From the NCBI GenBank assembly GCA_030549495.1, contig JAUIRK010000936.1:558001-622000 (forward strand): a stretch of 64,000 bases of DNA. The letters are read 5' to 3'. The translations under genes and the position numbers were made by a program. This document shows, in pieces, positions 23,160 to 35,483 of the stretch (positions within the stretch are counted from its first letter, which is position 1; every line of letters starts with the position of its first letter). A model generated the notes under the pieces. It saw only the letters and a list, made by a program, of their open reading frames with translations. It made no database searches and was not told the origin of the DNA. The stretch comes from Nectonema munidae (lineage: Eukaryota; Nematomorpha; Nectonematoida; Nectonematidae).

Positions 23160-23345
23160 AAATTCGTGTTCCTCACGAAATCATCCATCATAATCTTCCT
23201 TTTTCAATTGCATAAAGATATCTCTACCTTCATCTAACTAAAAGACTCTCTTTTCACTTCCAAAGAAAAAAATGCTCAAATTCGTTTACCATTATAAAAC
23301 TTTTTTGACAGTGGCTATATCTTCCCATATTACCATCTGCCATAA
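23160..23345 (+). repeat. Dispersed repeat family, diverged copy A
   Basis: CATCCATCATAATCTTCC, TTTTTCAATTGCATAAAG, CTACCTTCATCTAACTAAAAG and TCTCTTTTCAC occur in the same order as in copies at 51808 and 60677. It is the most diverged of the three. No coding capacity. Confidence 0.45.
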
Positions 23346-24559
23346 GTATAGTAATACTTTTACTTTTTGACAATAAATATTAATACTCAACATGAAAACG
23401 CAATGTTGATAAATGGAGAGAAGTAACAATAACAAAAGTTTGAAAAATTTTATACTTAAACGATACAACCAATAAACAACGATTCTAAGAAAAAGAAGAC
23501 AGAAATTATTTTTGAAAAGAAAAATTGTTTTTTAGCAACTCGATTGACACTTTCACCCATTTTTACACCGTAATGTCCAAAAATGAGTTCAGAAATGAAA
23601 TAAACAAAAAGTAAAAGAAAGAAAAAAAGCATGGTGGATATTTTATTAAAAATTATTTTAAATTTGAAGGATAATTTTGTGATAATTCCATCCTCCATCA
23701 CAATTTTGAGTGCAAATTTTCAATCAAGTTACGATCTTTATCAATAAAATAGATATATGTATATGTTACGCGTTTGAAGCTGTAAAGAAATATAAACTTT
23801 CAATAGTGTTTGTGCAATACAGACGTTAAGCTATAAATTATGAATGGATAAATTCAAAACTTTATGAATACATAGCATTTTCGTTTTAATTTAGTATAAT
23901 AATAATAATTGATTAACGAAAGCAGAATTCATAATAAAGTTTTATTTAATTCTAAAATCAATCCTGGAGGAAATGGAAGGCTACCAAGGCGGAAATAATG
24001 ACATCTTTAATGGATTTTCTCATGTCTGAGAGGGAGAAATCTATTGTAGATGGGCGCGCCGTGTCTAACAGTTTGGGTATATGCTCACACTGTTAGGAGT
24101 GGGCGTTGGTAGTATCTGAAATACAATACCATGGCACAGACACAGAGATGTAGTGACACATATTCATAAATATTATTTATTTATTTTATATTTTAAATGT
24201 CACAGAAGAGAGTTTGTATCAAAATAGTTATATGGGTTGGGGTTCAACCATCTTGTCTACCGCGGTACACACATCCCTCAGTCTCTTGTGTGTTTGAAAG
24301 CCTACCCTAATGGCAAATTCAAACGCTTCATAACCGACAAAGGAATTGAGCAGGAGCTCCTTTTCCCGTCATTAGAGATGTCAAAAAAGGCATTCATTGT
24401 GATGGCAATAGTTTCACATTTTTTTAGGAGTTGGAAAAAGCAAACTGGAAAGGGTTTGCAGTCCTAATTTTCTTGGTTCAAGATCACGATTAATAGCTAT
24501 TGTAAAGTAGAAGAATCCGGCTTTAAAAGAACCCACTAGCTCTGCAGGGATCACACTTC
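23346..24559. other. Spacer with no recognised gene
   Basis: A minus frame at 23456-23701 is rich in F and L but has no family signature. A slightly GC-richer patch at 23960-24470 contains a perfect 8-bp inverted repeat, CTAACAGT...ACTGTTAG (24065-24096), and a plus frame 24237-24467 (LVYRGTHIPQSLVCLKAYPN) that I do not recognise. It may be the upstream half of the hAT fragment that follows. Confidence 0.35.
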
Positions 24560-24818
24560 TCTTTTATTTCAAACACAAGTGCGATGACTCTCAAAAGGAA
24601 ATATGCTGGCCCTGGTATTTGAACTGTGGGAAGAAATAAAGCACACACTGTCTTCAGTTTCTTCACCAATGGAAGGATTAGCAGCACAAATAGCTTATCT
24701 AGCCAATATTTTTGAAACTTTGAATGAACTAAATAAGAAATTACAGAGAATGATTAATGCCTTCATGGCAAAACTCGTAAGTTGTAACAATTTTGTTTTC
24801 CCCAATATGACTTTGTAA
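24560..24818 (+). mobile_element. hAT transposase internal fragment
   Basis: LALVFELWEEIKHTL then LAAQIAYLANIFETLNELNK and KLQRMINAFMAKL. This is the conserved LARLAYLADIF..LNELNLxLQG..I....DKI.AFxxKL segment of Charlie/ZBED5-like hAT transposases. About 20 residues after LQ are missing compared with the family. Bases just before 24603 give SQKEICWP in the wrong frame, so there is a frameshift at the start. Confidence 0.7.
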
Positions 24819-25689
24819 GTCTGGATTTTCTACTTTAACTCACAATCTAGTCCAAGGCAACGCTCACCCCTTCCCATTGTGATTTCAATGGGACGAAAAA
24901 GCCTTTTGCTCTTCATATTACTTTCCTTGTTTTAATGTCAAGTCTTAGAATGAATATTTAAAACCGATTTTTTTCATTAATTTCCACTTCTTTGAAATAA
25001 TAATACGAATTTGAGCTATATTTGATCAGAGGCAATAATGTGACCAGTAATGCGAACAAAAGCCCAGACATTTTTAAGCAGGACAAATTTTTTTATAGCA
25101 AACGTATGTATAGAACGTATTCTCTATAAGTTAAGGCTTAAAAGGTTTATCCCTATTGATTACTGTAACTGAAAGAGTTAATTTATTGCAGTGGAATACA
25201 GAAGTTAGGGAAAATGCCTTTATAGTATTTGATAAATAAGATTTAAATAATCAAGTCTTTTTTTCATTATCATGTAATTTATAGTTATAACTTAGGGAAT
25301 GGAATAGCTGATTTATATAAATTTAAGGTTTGTAGCAAATTTTCTTCCAAAAACTTTAAACCTTCAATTTCTATTTAAACGACTTGCAAATATATTTTCA
25401 AAGAATTTGCTTTACTAATAGCTAGCAATAATATGAAAACTATATTAGATGACTCTTTGTTTTTCTGTGTTACTAATCTAGTTTAGTAATATTTCGTTTC
25501 TAAAAATTTTAAATTTTAATACCAATGCATTTCAGTACAGAGTAATCAATACACCTAACCAATTCATTTGCTATGAACCAGGCCAGTTGACAGTTAGTAT
25601 GATGAGAGGTTGAGAAATATATTTTTGCTGCTATTCAATATTGTATTGGATAGCGCGGTTGTCGAATAATCGTCTTCTTAGTCTTCATC
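24819..25689. other. AT-rich spacer
   Basis: No open frame, repeat or RNA gene that I can support. Confidence 0.4.
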
Positions 25690-27545
25690 CTTTCCCCAAG
25701 TAGGGGGTCAGTGGCCATGATCCGTTCTCTCCATTTCCATCTCTCTTGAGCATCTTCATTTTTCGGACCAATTTATTGCATGCTTTTTTACCAATCCATC
25801 TTTCCAACTCTTCCAGGGTAACTCGTAATTCCAAATCTGTAGAGTCATATCTTTTTCGTTTTTCCTTAGCATATAGACTATAGCAACGAACGAAGTTTTC
25901 TTCTTTCTATTATTACTAGTACACTTTCCGACATCATTGTCCATTTTCTCACCTCCTCATTCTTAATTCTATCTTTTAGAGTCAAACATCATCATTCTCA
26001 TTTCTTTCTTCTTCAAGCTGAATTTCCTTAACCATAAGTCATGTACTATAAATTTTTGATTTCAACTTCATCTTTATGCTACTATCGTTTATTACAGCTT
26101 TTACTTCCTTCCATTTGCTCCAGCTTGTACTCACTCTTGCTTTCACTTTTTTTCAGTTTCCTTTCTCAACAATCAGTGATCCCAGATACTTAAAGTTTTT
26201 CACTTGCTTTAATTCATGTTGATGTAAGTCTCTAATAGTCACATGTTCCGCTATCTTACTGCACACCATAATTTCGATCTTCGTTGTATTCATTTTCAGC
26301 CCATACTTTTCATGACATTCTTGCCAAATTAAAAGTCTTTTCTTCATGCTCACTATTTTCTGACATGATAATCAAATCATTGTCGAAAAGTAGCTCCATT
26401 AGATCTTCGGCTTTTAGGCTTTCAGACAAAAATCCATCACTATCGCAAGCAAAATGGGGCTTAACGCATAACCTTGATGGAGAAGAACTCTAATCTCAAA
26501 TAATTTCTCAACCTTACGCTGTTTTTGACTTTTTGAACAATTCCTTAACTATTCTCCCCAATTTTTCTGATATTCCTTTTTTCCTCATGGAGCAGTACAC
26601 TATTTCTCTAGGAACACGGTCATTCGCTTGCTCCATCCAGTTCAACAAAACAGCAAAAAACTGCCATGTTTCCATCTAACTTTTTCTCTATAATATGCCT
26701 GATGAGAAAGATAGCATCTATCATACTCTTCTCTGGCATAAAGCCAAATCGCTTTAGATCGATTTTCAGCATTGAACGAATTCTTGTATCTAATATTTTT
26801 CCAATAACTTCAATCCATGTTCCAGCAACATAATCCCTCAGTAATTAGCCCACTCCATAATATCACCGTTATTTTTGAAAATTGGCACTAATTCCAATTC
26901 TTTCCTCTCACCATATAGCTTTCAATAAGTCAGTCATTAAATTGAAACATTTATCGCCCCAGCTTTAATCATTTCAATACTAATTTCACTGTTACCTGCT
27001 GCTTTGTTATCCTTCATTTTCATCATTGGGTTCTTCACTATTTCCATTTCTGGCCCTTCAATTTTAAGCATTACTTTTATCTCTTCCCTTTCGTTTTCTT
27101 CGCTGAGCAATTGCGCAAAATATTCATCCCCATCTGCTACTAATATTTTCTTTCTCCATCCTACCATCTTTATCTTTGATAATATCGATATTTCAAATCT
27201 CATCCTTTTCTCTTTGTTTTGCCTTAGCTATTCTGTAAATACGTTTTCTCCTACCTTTGTTTTCAATTCATTGTATAGTTCCTGCCTTCCTTGCTTCTTA
27301 GCTATTGCAATCAGCCGTTTAGCTTCTTTCTGCCTCATTTTATATTTGCCCATATCTTCTTTTCGCCCACTTTCCTGCTATTTTTTGTAACACAATTTCT
27401 TTTCTTTCAGTGTTTCTCTTATCTCTTCCTTCCACCACTATGTTTCTTTCTTCTTTTTTAAGACTTGTTCTTCCTAGTGCATTTTCACTTGCTTTTTTTT
27501 AAAGTTTGCTTAAGATTTTGCCATATTTCTTCTACCTCGAATAAT
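25690..27545 (-). mobile_element. RTE-type LINE, 5'-truncated and decayed
   Basis: Read on the minus strand, from 27545 down. Pre-RT lysine-rich region; EAKRLIAIAKKQGRQELYNEL (about 27300); LVADGDEYFAQLLSEENE and EGPEMEIVKNPMMKMKDNKAAGNSEISIEMIKAG (27203-26937), the RTE pattern just before RT. RT fingers/palm read FMPEKSMIDAIFLIRHIIEK and KLDGNMAVFCCFVEL (about 26760-26640). Thumb: ECHEKYGLKMNTTKIEIMV and LKQVKNFKYLGSLIVEKGN (26353-26153). C-terminal WNYELPWKSWKDGL is at 25944-25756. No endonuclease is seen. Many stops and frameshifts; old copy. Confidence 0.85.
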
Positions 27546-27813
27546 CTAATATAATAAATGAGGTTTAACTATATTACCAAAGAGTTTTCCAATACAACAC
27601 TTTTCATATAGTCTTTAGAAGACAAAGATATTTTTACCCTTAAGGAAATATATAATCGGCTCAAGCAAAAATTATGTTTCGCACGGATTTACAAAAGAGA
27701 TCATGTTTAGGATCATCGTATAAATCCTTCACTTGACTAGAGTATAGCATATCTAGCGATAGAAAGGGCAATTGTAACCGTCGGTTTAAATAACTGGTAA
27801 ATGGCAATAAAGA
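27546..27813. other. Short spacer before the tandem repeat
   Basis: Nothing recognised. It ends at the first unit of the 306-bp array. Confidence 0.4.
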
Positions 27814-28733
27814 GGGATACAGGCTACCGAGTTATCTATAATAATATATCAATGATTTTGTTCTCTTGATGAGCAAGAACAGTGGGTCACAAAATTTGTA
27901 AAAATTTCAGGCGTGGCGGTCTCTATAATTTTTTAATAGCTCGGGTCTCATTAAAAAAAATAAATCAATATACCTGTACTAAAAAAATATACATAATTGT
28001 TTACTCAAAAAGTTTCGGAATAATCCAACCAATGTCAATGGAATGGATGCATCGGCTTTACCTAAACCAGTTTATCAAGTTTGGCTGTTTTGGCCAATAC
28101 AATTCTCTTATCATTACAGGGATACAGGCTACCGAGTGATCTATAATAATATATCAATGATTTTGTTTTCTTGATGAGCAAGAACAATGGGTCACAAAAT
28201 TTGTAAAAATTTCAGGCGTGGCGGTCTCTATAATTTTTTAATAGCTCGGGGCTCATTAAAAAAAATAAATCAATATATCTGTACTAAAAAAATATACATA
28301 ATTGTTTACTCAAAAAGTGTCGGAATAATCCAACCAATGTCAATGGAATGGATGCATCGGCTTTACCTAAACCAGTTTATCAAGTTTGGCTCTGTTTTGG
28401 CCAATACAATTCTCTTATCATTACAGGGATACAGGCTACCGAGTGATCTATAATAATATATCAATGATTTTGTTCTCTTGATGAGCAATAACAGTGGGTC
28501 ACAAAATTTGTAAAAATTTCAGCCGTGGCGGTCTCTATAATTTTTTAATAGCTCGGGTCTCATTTAAAAAAAATAAATCAATATATCTGTACTAAAAAAA
28601 TATACATAATTGTTTACTCAAAAAGTGTCGGAATAATCCAACCAATGTCAATGGAATGGATGCATCGGCTTTACCTAAACCAGTTTATCTAAGTTAGGCA
28701 ATGTTTTGGCCAATACAATTCTCTTATCATTAC
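27814..28733 (-). repeat. Three tandem copies (~306 bp) of a hAT 3' end plus flank
   Basis: Units start with GGGATACAGGCTACCGAG at 27814, 28119 and 28426 (steps of 305 and 307 bp) and differ by only a few bases. On the minus strand each unit opens with ATGATAAGAGAATTGTATTGG, the last codons of the hAT transposase to the right (NDKRIVLA...), then 3' untranslated sequence, then GTGACCCACTG, a hAT-like terminus (CAGTGGGTCAC on plus at 27880 and 28492, CAATGGGTCAC at 28185), then about 65 bp of flank. So the end of one hAT element and its flank have been triplicated. Confidence 0.85.
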
Positions 28734-29650
28734 TCACTTCCTATCTGTTTCGGGATTTGGTTTTAATGACAATTAGAGTGGAAAACGCTTGCTCACATTC
28801 ATATGTAGTGGCAAATCGAATCAGAACTTTCAGAGTAATCTTTGCAACATCAGCATGGGACTGTTTCATAGAAGAAATTTATTATATCATAAAATAATGG
28901 ATCAAGAGGATTTTGGATAAATTGACAGTATTTTTCAAATTTTTGTAGATAAGGAAAATAAAGAAAAAAAAATTGGCCAAGATATGTTATGCGGTGTTGC
29001 ATGGCCTTTATGCTTCATGGGTTCAGGTGTTTCATGGCAAAAAAATTCTAAGAATGACATAATTCCAAACTTCATTTCAAAAGCTGCCAATTTTTTTATA
29101 ACAATCAAGCACTGTTACGTCCTTTCCTTCAGCGCAAGGTTAAGTGAATTCACAATATCAAAACTATATATGAATATAAGAAAACGGATATCAGAAAATT
29201 TTAGATGCATGCCTCGTTTGCTTTGAAGAAATTGCTGGATTTCTTTCCATACTATCACTTCAAAACTTTTCCTTTTGAAAGCCTCCTCACGTTTGAGTGC
29301 ATCAAGAGTGGCATAACTCAGAAACAATATCACGTGTAGTTGTTCTACCGATAAGAGTTTCGCAAAACAAAAATTTATCTACCAGGTGCTTGTCATATAC
29401 ATATTATACGTTAACGCAAGGATCAGCTAAGTTTGCAGCATCCGTCATTTTATCAATCTTATTGCAAAAAAAGTCTAAAATCGAATTTCTACGAGATTAT
29501 ATCCATCATTCATCAGACATCTCTCCTATTTTCCTTCTAATAATAATGTCATCAGACATTTTTCCTCTTCGCCTTCTAATGGTATCGTTTAACAGGAGAT
29601 ATGCTTCAACTATTCACGTTCAGAACTTTTTAGTACATTCAATATAATAT
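28700..29650 (-). mobile_element. hAT transposase, C-terminal half, broken
   Basis: Minus strand. RRLSKGKVLK (about 29260), VWKEIQQFLQSKRGMHLKFSD, LIFIYSFDIVNSLNLALK (29333-29115), then F(A)MKHLNP-like sequence (about 29020-28990). The dimerisation segment VLIRFATTYECEQAFSTLIV with IKTKSRNR follows at about 28830-28750, and NDKRIVLAKTLPNLDKLV lies inside the third tandem unit. This order and the TTYxCExxFSTLxxIKTKxRNRL motif are those of Charlie-like hAT transposases. Several stops and frameshifts. The 5' end of the element was not found. Confidence 0.82.
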
Positions 29651-30083
29651 ATTTACAGCAAGGTAATAACAACTGTTGTCTTATGATGTGGGACTTTCTT
29701 ACAATAGTTATTTTTTGTAACTTTATAGAAGGTTTTCAACGACACTTAATATTTTGCAAAAACATTTCTGTTATCAAACTTGGATTTGTGCTATTGTTCA
29801 GTTTGACGTTTATAGCCAATCACGAGTGCTTGATTTCCAAAAGTCTTTTTAATTTGCCGGGCTTTAGAAACACTTTAGAACACAAAAAAACAGTTAGGTT
29901 CCCCTTTTTCACAAGACTTTAATGCAGTAAAATGAACTTTCAAGCAGGAGTCGTTATATTTCATTTTTAAGCCATTAAGAAAAATGCACATTTACATTTA
30001 TAAAATCAGGACTGAAAGGCAATAAAAAAATAAAAGTAGTTTAACGCAATCAAAGACTAAATTATTTATTCTTTTAAATGTGA
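29651..30083. other. Spacer
   Basis: A 79-codon plus frame at 29683-29922 shows no domain. It ends at the left copy of a LINE target-site duplication. Confidence 0.4.
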
Positions 30084-30735
30084 CTTAATGGCAAAAATCG
30101 TAAAAGCTTAGCCGATTGTAAGTATGATTTGCGTTATAAATTGATTACTAAATTACCTAACTATAACAGAATGAAATTTTACCAAACCCTTAAGTTTAAA
30201 TCATCAGATTTCTGGAACTATAATAGTTATATGCTAGAATGCACACAGTTGAGTATCGGTTTGTTCAAAAAATTAATTAAAAAAGAATTAATGGGAAAAT
30301 ACTTATCGAGATGTGAGACTTGCAATTGGTATTCATGTTTTCTTACACGTGTGTCCTAATTCTTTTCTATCATATACACTTATTAGTTGATTTAATATTT
30401 ATATAATAAATAATTTATATCAATTGTTTCTAATCTATATATATAATCTAATATATATTTATGCTTGCACAATTATAATCTGTTTTTTAATTGAATTTTT
30501 AACTGTATATAAATTATGAATTGTTTTCATATGTGTGTTGTTTTTTCAGATATCTATTATATATCATATTTTGTGTTATTTCATATGAACGGCTTCACGG
30601 CCTTTTGAAATACACGGTTCCTTATTAGTTACCTTAATTTTGTAAATTAATAACTATGACTTCTCATAAAAGATTATTCTATTCATTAATTGAATTTCAA
30701 ATAAATTTCTTCTTCTTAATGGCAAAAATCGTAAA
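30084..30735 (+). mobile_element. 5'-truncated LINE copy with perfect 21-bp target duplication
   Basis: The 21-bp sequence starting CTTAATGGCAAAAATCG occurs at 30084-30104 and again, identical, at 30715-30735. Between them lie the last codons of a LINE ORF (30129-30359: LITKLPNYNRMKFYQTLKFK, SSDFWNYNSYML, LFKKLIKKELMGKYLS), a 3' UTR with GAACGGCTTCACGGCCTTTTG and a TTTCTTCTTCTTA tail. A variable-length identical duplication with 5' truncation is the mark of target-primed reverse transcription. The identical flanks suggest a fairly young insertion. Confidence 0.88.
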
Positions 30736-30739
30736 TGAC

Positions 30740-30843
30740 CCAATATGTTGCGTAAAACGATCCACTGAGTGACCCCTTCTCGGTCCCGATGGAACTGCTT
30801 CGCAATATCCTAGGGCACCGTGGAATCTAGTTTGAAAACTACT
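30740..30843. mobile_element. hAT-type MITE end fragment
   Basis: GGGCACCGTGGAATCTAGTTTGAAAACTACTG at 30812-30843 has the form of a hAT right terminus (TTTGAAAA...CTACTG), and GATCCACTGAGTGACCCC precedes it. No left end was found. Confidence 0.4.
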
Positions 30844-31914
30844 GAGCTAGAAAGTATTGATGCAATCAATATTGCAAATAAGGTAATTTGATTTGATAAA
30901 ATCCGTACAGTTATCCCAAGTTATGATGGAATTTGGAGCTTACAGTGAAATTATAACGTCGAGTAAAAATTGTGATGTGTTCATTGGACAGAAATGCTTT
31001 TATAATAAAATTTAAAAATTATAAATAAAAAAGTTCTAACCTCCTTCAAAATTAAAATATTTCAGAGGCTTACAAAGGTTCTATGATGATGAACAAAGTA
31101 AAAGCGTTTGACCTTTTTTTAAGAAAAAAAATATTTCTTGACATAAATGAGAGAAAATGCATTTCAATTAGATATATGAATTTAAAAACTACGCAAATCT
31201 ATATCTTGCTTGCTTGAAAAGGCTTCAAAAATATGCATATGTTAATGAATTAAATTTTCTATCTTCATGTTGGCTTCAAGAAAATATGAACAAGTTCGAA
31301 TTACATTTCATGCTTCATGTAATTTTTGTACGTATACTTGCAATTACCGGTTTAGACTCTAGCATTGCAGGGATAATAGCTTACTTAATAAAAAAGTGTT
31401 TATTAAATGATTATGTCATTTTTGTCGCTTATGACTTTTGACTACTAATAATTCTAAGTGTGTCTTGATATATCTTAAAAAATTTTATTATCCTCTTTGA
31501 GAACTCTCTAAAATTTTTGCAAATACCCTTCAGAAAGTTAGATTTGAAATCATTTTTATAAGGATCTATAAATAATTCAAACATGCCTCCTAAACAAAAA
31601 AACATAACACTGCAGGAGGTATCTTGAGTAAGTTTAGAGCTATAATACCCATTCTACTCAAAATTCCATATTAAGCTTTATTTTAAGTATAAAATTGTTA
31701 AAGAGAATGTTGTTTTACGATTTTTATTATAGTTTTCTCTAGATTCTACAGATTTTGCAATTGCTTTAGATATCATTTTTATATTATGAGAAAATATACA
31801 ACTGAAACATTTTATTCATTTAAAAATTATCTTATTTGAAATTAATTCAAATCCTATTTTCCTCGCATCAAAATGAATAATGATGGAAATAACTCGTGGC
31901 TGTATTAAAAACGT
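30844..31914. other. AT-rich spacer
   Basis: No recognised coding sequence. The 75-codon plus frame at 31214-31441 has no family features. Confidence 0.4.
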
Positions 31915-33390
31915 CTAGAAGCCCGTCTTTGTTTTCATTTTTCTGGAATTAGAAGAGGATGAGTACTTTCTAGATGTAAACTTATTTATTAACTGTGTAG
32001 CAATAACTTGTTTGAACTCTATAAAGAATTGAGAATAATTAGTAGTTAACTTTTTGAAAACCAAATAAGATTTTATAAGCACTGTTTCGAATAAATCAAA
32101 AAAACTCTTAGATAATACTTTTGTGTAGTAAACCAATGAATGAAGTAACTTTTGTACTGGTTTCACAAATCGACGCTTCCCATGTAACTATTGTAATTAG
32201 CGATCATTGTAGATATTGTTTGAATGAGGTCATCTTTTTCACTACGCTCTATTTCTTTCCTCAGTTTCATAACAGTTGGCTACATGAAATTTGATATAAC
32301 TGTTACGGCACGAGTATCGAACCATTTGCAAACATTAATCTTACAATCCGTTGTTTGATGAAAATCAGTTTCACCTTTTTTCTTATCACTGTCACTTTTC
32401 AAAGAAGTCAGTAAGTAATTTTGTATTAGCCCTTGATACCTCCATTACAACATTTTCTCCCAGGGAATATGTTCAGTATCCATTTCTTTACCAACATACG
32501 GTTCAGTCTGATATACAAACCCTGAAACACCCGCTCTAACCCAACATTTGAAAATACACTTAGTTTTAAGCTTAATGATGGAAGCTAGGGAAGTTTTTCT
32601 TGTAAAATTATTCATTAGAAAAAAACAAAACTTTTTGGTTAGGATGTCATATGGGGGTTTACGGCTTCATATTACTTTTACCTCTGAACTTTAATATTCT
32701 CTTATCAACTTAAATTATTTAGGGATAAAATATATTTTGAAAGGCAGCATTACGGTCTTTGAAAAGAGGTCTTACTTTATAAGCCCTGTCACCATTCGCT
32801 TCGTTATTATTATTATTGAAATGTAGAAAACGCTTGATTTCTGAAAATGTACAGTATGTCATAATATTTGATATATAGCTTACATTGACGCTTTTGTCTT
32901 TTGACCAATAGCTTCTAAAGGTTGGAAGCCAATGATAGCCAAACACAAAGTGCATTCCAATAAAAGTTGAAATTTCATATTTATCAGCAAGAAAACTGAT
33001 ACATTTTTGTTGGGAATATTGAGCTTCAACTAAAATGGGATCTCTAATCAAAGTATCAAACTTTGAAAACACGAAATTCATCATCAATATTAAGAAAACC
33101 TACTAGTTCGAGAAACGATGGCAAAAATTTACCATATTCAAGAGGATTCTTTACAATTGGAATACATGCATTAAGTATTTTTTAGTCCACTCCATATTAA
33201 GATTTTCTTCCACTTCTTGTTCCAAATCTTGAAAAAGAAGTCTTATTATAGGATATTCTTGCAGTACTACTACACTCAGATTCATCACAGGAATTCAAAG
33301 CTTGTACATCATCACCTAGTTTGACAAATTCGTCATCTGAATATTCAAAATGGATCAATTCTGTGATCTTTGAGTAGTGAAAGTTTTTTA
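31915..33390 (-). mobile_element. Degraded piggyBac transposase, third copy
   Basis: Minus strand, in transposase order. Acidic N-terminus (about 33370-33230: HFEYSDDEFVKLGDDVQALN). 33087-32719: FIGMHFVFGYHWLPTFRSYW, EIKRFLHFNNNN and YKVRPLF, the conserved piggyBac start of the DDE domain. Decayed centre. About 32340-32270: VCKWFDTRAVTVISNFM. About 32200: IANYNSYMGSVDL, with the third catalytic Asp. 32166-31915: VKPVQKLLHSLVYY, VLIKSYLVFKKLTTN, FIEFKQVIATQLI. The second catalytic Asp region is missing. Of a different lineage from the copy in HMIT intron 4. Confidence 0.82.
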
Positions 33391-33666
33391 AGTTAAGAGT
33401 AAATTAGTAGAAGTTTCTTATAGATTCGTTTCTTATAAAAAAATACGTATTGATCAAATAAAACTCTGTGCTATAAATATGCAATTTATATTACCAAGAA
33501 TGAAATTTCATTAATTTCTTTTACTTTTAAAAACTAGGTAAACTAGCGCATATAGAACTCCATGTATTTCAACAGCAATGATATAGTATAGATTGAAATC
33601 ATCAGAATAATACACGCCAACAAATACGAAACAAAGTGCAATGTAACGAACATACTAGGTTTAGAT
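33391..33666. other. Spacer up to hAT target site
   Basis: Nothing recognised. The last eight bases, GTTTAGAT (33659-33666), are the left target duplication of the next element. Confidence 0.5.
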
Positions 33667-34925
33667 CAGGGGCGCACATCCTCAAAATTATTGGGGGCGA
33701 AATTTTTTTGTTGCAATTTTCAAAATTAGTGGTCTGGAATACCACGGGAGAACAAATATTCAAGCAATCCTTTAAAATAGAGTGTATTCAGCGAATACCT
33801 AAAGTCCTAAATTTATAAGACTACTTTATTTTTTTTTACAAAATTGGTGAATTTAAATACTATACTTTCAGCGAAAATATTTTAATTAAATTTGCATATC
33901 GAATATGGTGTGCAGAAAAAATGCCCCGAAAAAAATGCCCCGAATTAAAAAGTAGGAAAAAATGCCCAAACAGAAAAAAATTCAAAAAATTATTAATTAA
34001 AATTAAAAAAAAATTTTTTAAAAGATATGTCAAATAAAGATTTTTGTAAAAAAACAACAAAAAGTTAACTTTTAATCTAAAACATTTAAAATTTAATTAA
34101 AGTAAACTAAAAAACTCAGCATACGACAATTTTTTAAATACAAAAAAATAATTTATAAAACAGCAAATATTTTTGGACTTTGTGTATCAGAACACTTTCT
34201 AAATATAATTTGTGTTTTAACTGATTTTAAGAACACATTCCCACAAATCTGCACCTTTGCTATTGTTTTCAAGAACTTTATAAAGAAAAAAACCTTATAT
34301 ATTAAGAAATTTTAGAAAATTAGCCTTTCAAAACGGTACCAAATAAAAATATTTATATAATTAAAAAAAATCCTAAAAATCAAAAATTAGGGGGCATTTT
34401 TACCTACAACCATCGAATATACACTAGTTTAAAAAAATCCAAAATTGTTATGGGGTGGAATAGTCATTTGAAAAATGAAGTAGTCTACCAGGCACATTAC
34501 AGGAATTGATGAAAGGATATTTGATTCATAGAGAAAACAAATAACTGAAGGTTGGATAGTTTTATATGAGTGAAAGTAGTCTAAAGGCAAAGAGTCTACT
34601 AGACACCCTGCGATGTTTATATGAAAAAATGTGATTGATTCAGGGGCAAGGGTATAAAATGAAGTTATAATTGTGCAAACAAAAAATTAAGATCGCATTA
34701 TTTCATTTTACTCAGCATTATTCAAAAATAGTTAAAAGCTAAATTGATACAAGCTACAAAAAGGAAAATACCTTTTAACATTTTGCAATGATTTGCCTTT
34801 TATAATAACTTTTAAGGAAAAAAAGTCTATCAGAAAAAGTTATAGAGCTTCAACAAAAACTAAAAATTTTTAGAGCATAACTTAAGTTTTTTGAAAACTA
34901 ATTTGACGTACCCCCCTAAAGCGTA

Positions 34926-35110
34926 CTCTATGGGTGGCATGGCAGGTTGGTTGAGATGGACTCAGCACGGAAGCCTCTGGATTCGATTCCTCATCGATGC
35001 TTCGAATTTGAACGAATTTGTTCATAGTTTGACATAAGCGGTACATCAGTGCCTTGTCAATGAAAATACACCCGCTGCACCTTAAATTTTACTTAAAATT
35101 GAAAAATTTG
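34926..35110 (+). mobile_element. tRNA-derived SINE, copy 2
   Basis: GGTTGGTTGAGATGG (A box) and GATTCGATTCC (B box) about 35 bp apart, followed by TTCATAGTTTGACATAAGCG and GTACATCAGTGCCTTGTC. The same head and TCATAGTT..ATA.AAGCGG body occur at 12926-13060. Old, diverged copies. Confidence 0.6.
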
Positions 35111-35483
35111 CTACATAATTAACATAAGAGAGAAAGGAAACAAAATAAAATAATAAAGCAATTTTCACTATTTTAAAATGGAACCGTCTGTTCTCAGAAT
35201 AATTTCAAAATAATAGGAGGCATAAAGAATTAGACTTTATTTAATATTTTCAAGTTTTTATAAGCAGCAAAAGCCAACATTTAAGTAGTTATATAAGTAG
35301 CCCTTATAATTAAAAAATTATTTAAACTAACGGTCGGCAGACATTTCGCCCCATAGACAAATTGTCTCATAGGCTATTTGTTTCATTCATCTTTGCTTAT
35401 ATGTGTAAAATTATTAAAAAAATTTATATTATTGTTTATTTTATCTCTATTAAATTATTTCAAATTAATCATTTTATCTCTTA

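Noticed and set aside
23456-23701. Small membrane protein gene
   Set aside because: Hydrophobic F/L/I-rich frames arise easily from AT-rich DNA. No signature, no splice partners.
24035-24100. Attachment-site or CRISPR-like hairpin CTAACAGT...ACTGTTAG
   Set aside because: A single 8-bp inverted pair with no repeats around it; nothing supports a function.
27882-28453. Duplicated small gene (MGHKICKNFRRGGLYNFL...)
   Set aside because: These frames lie antisense to hAT 3' sequence within the 306-bp tandem units, and their similarity is due to the DNA repeat.
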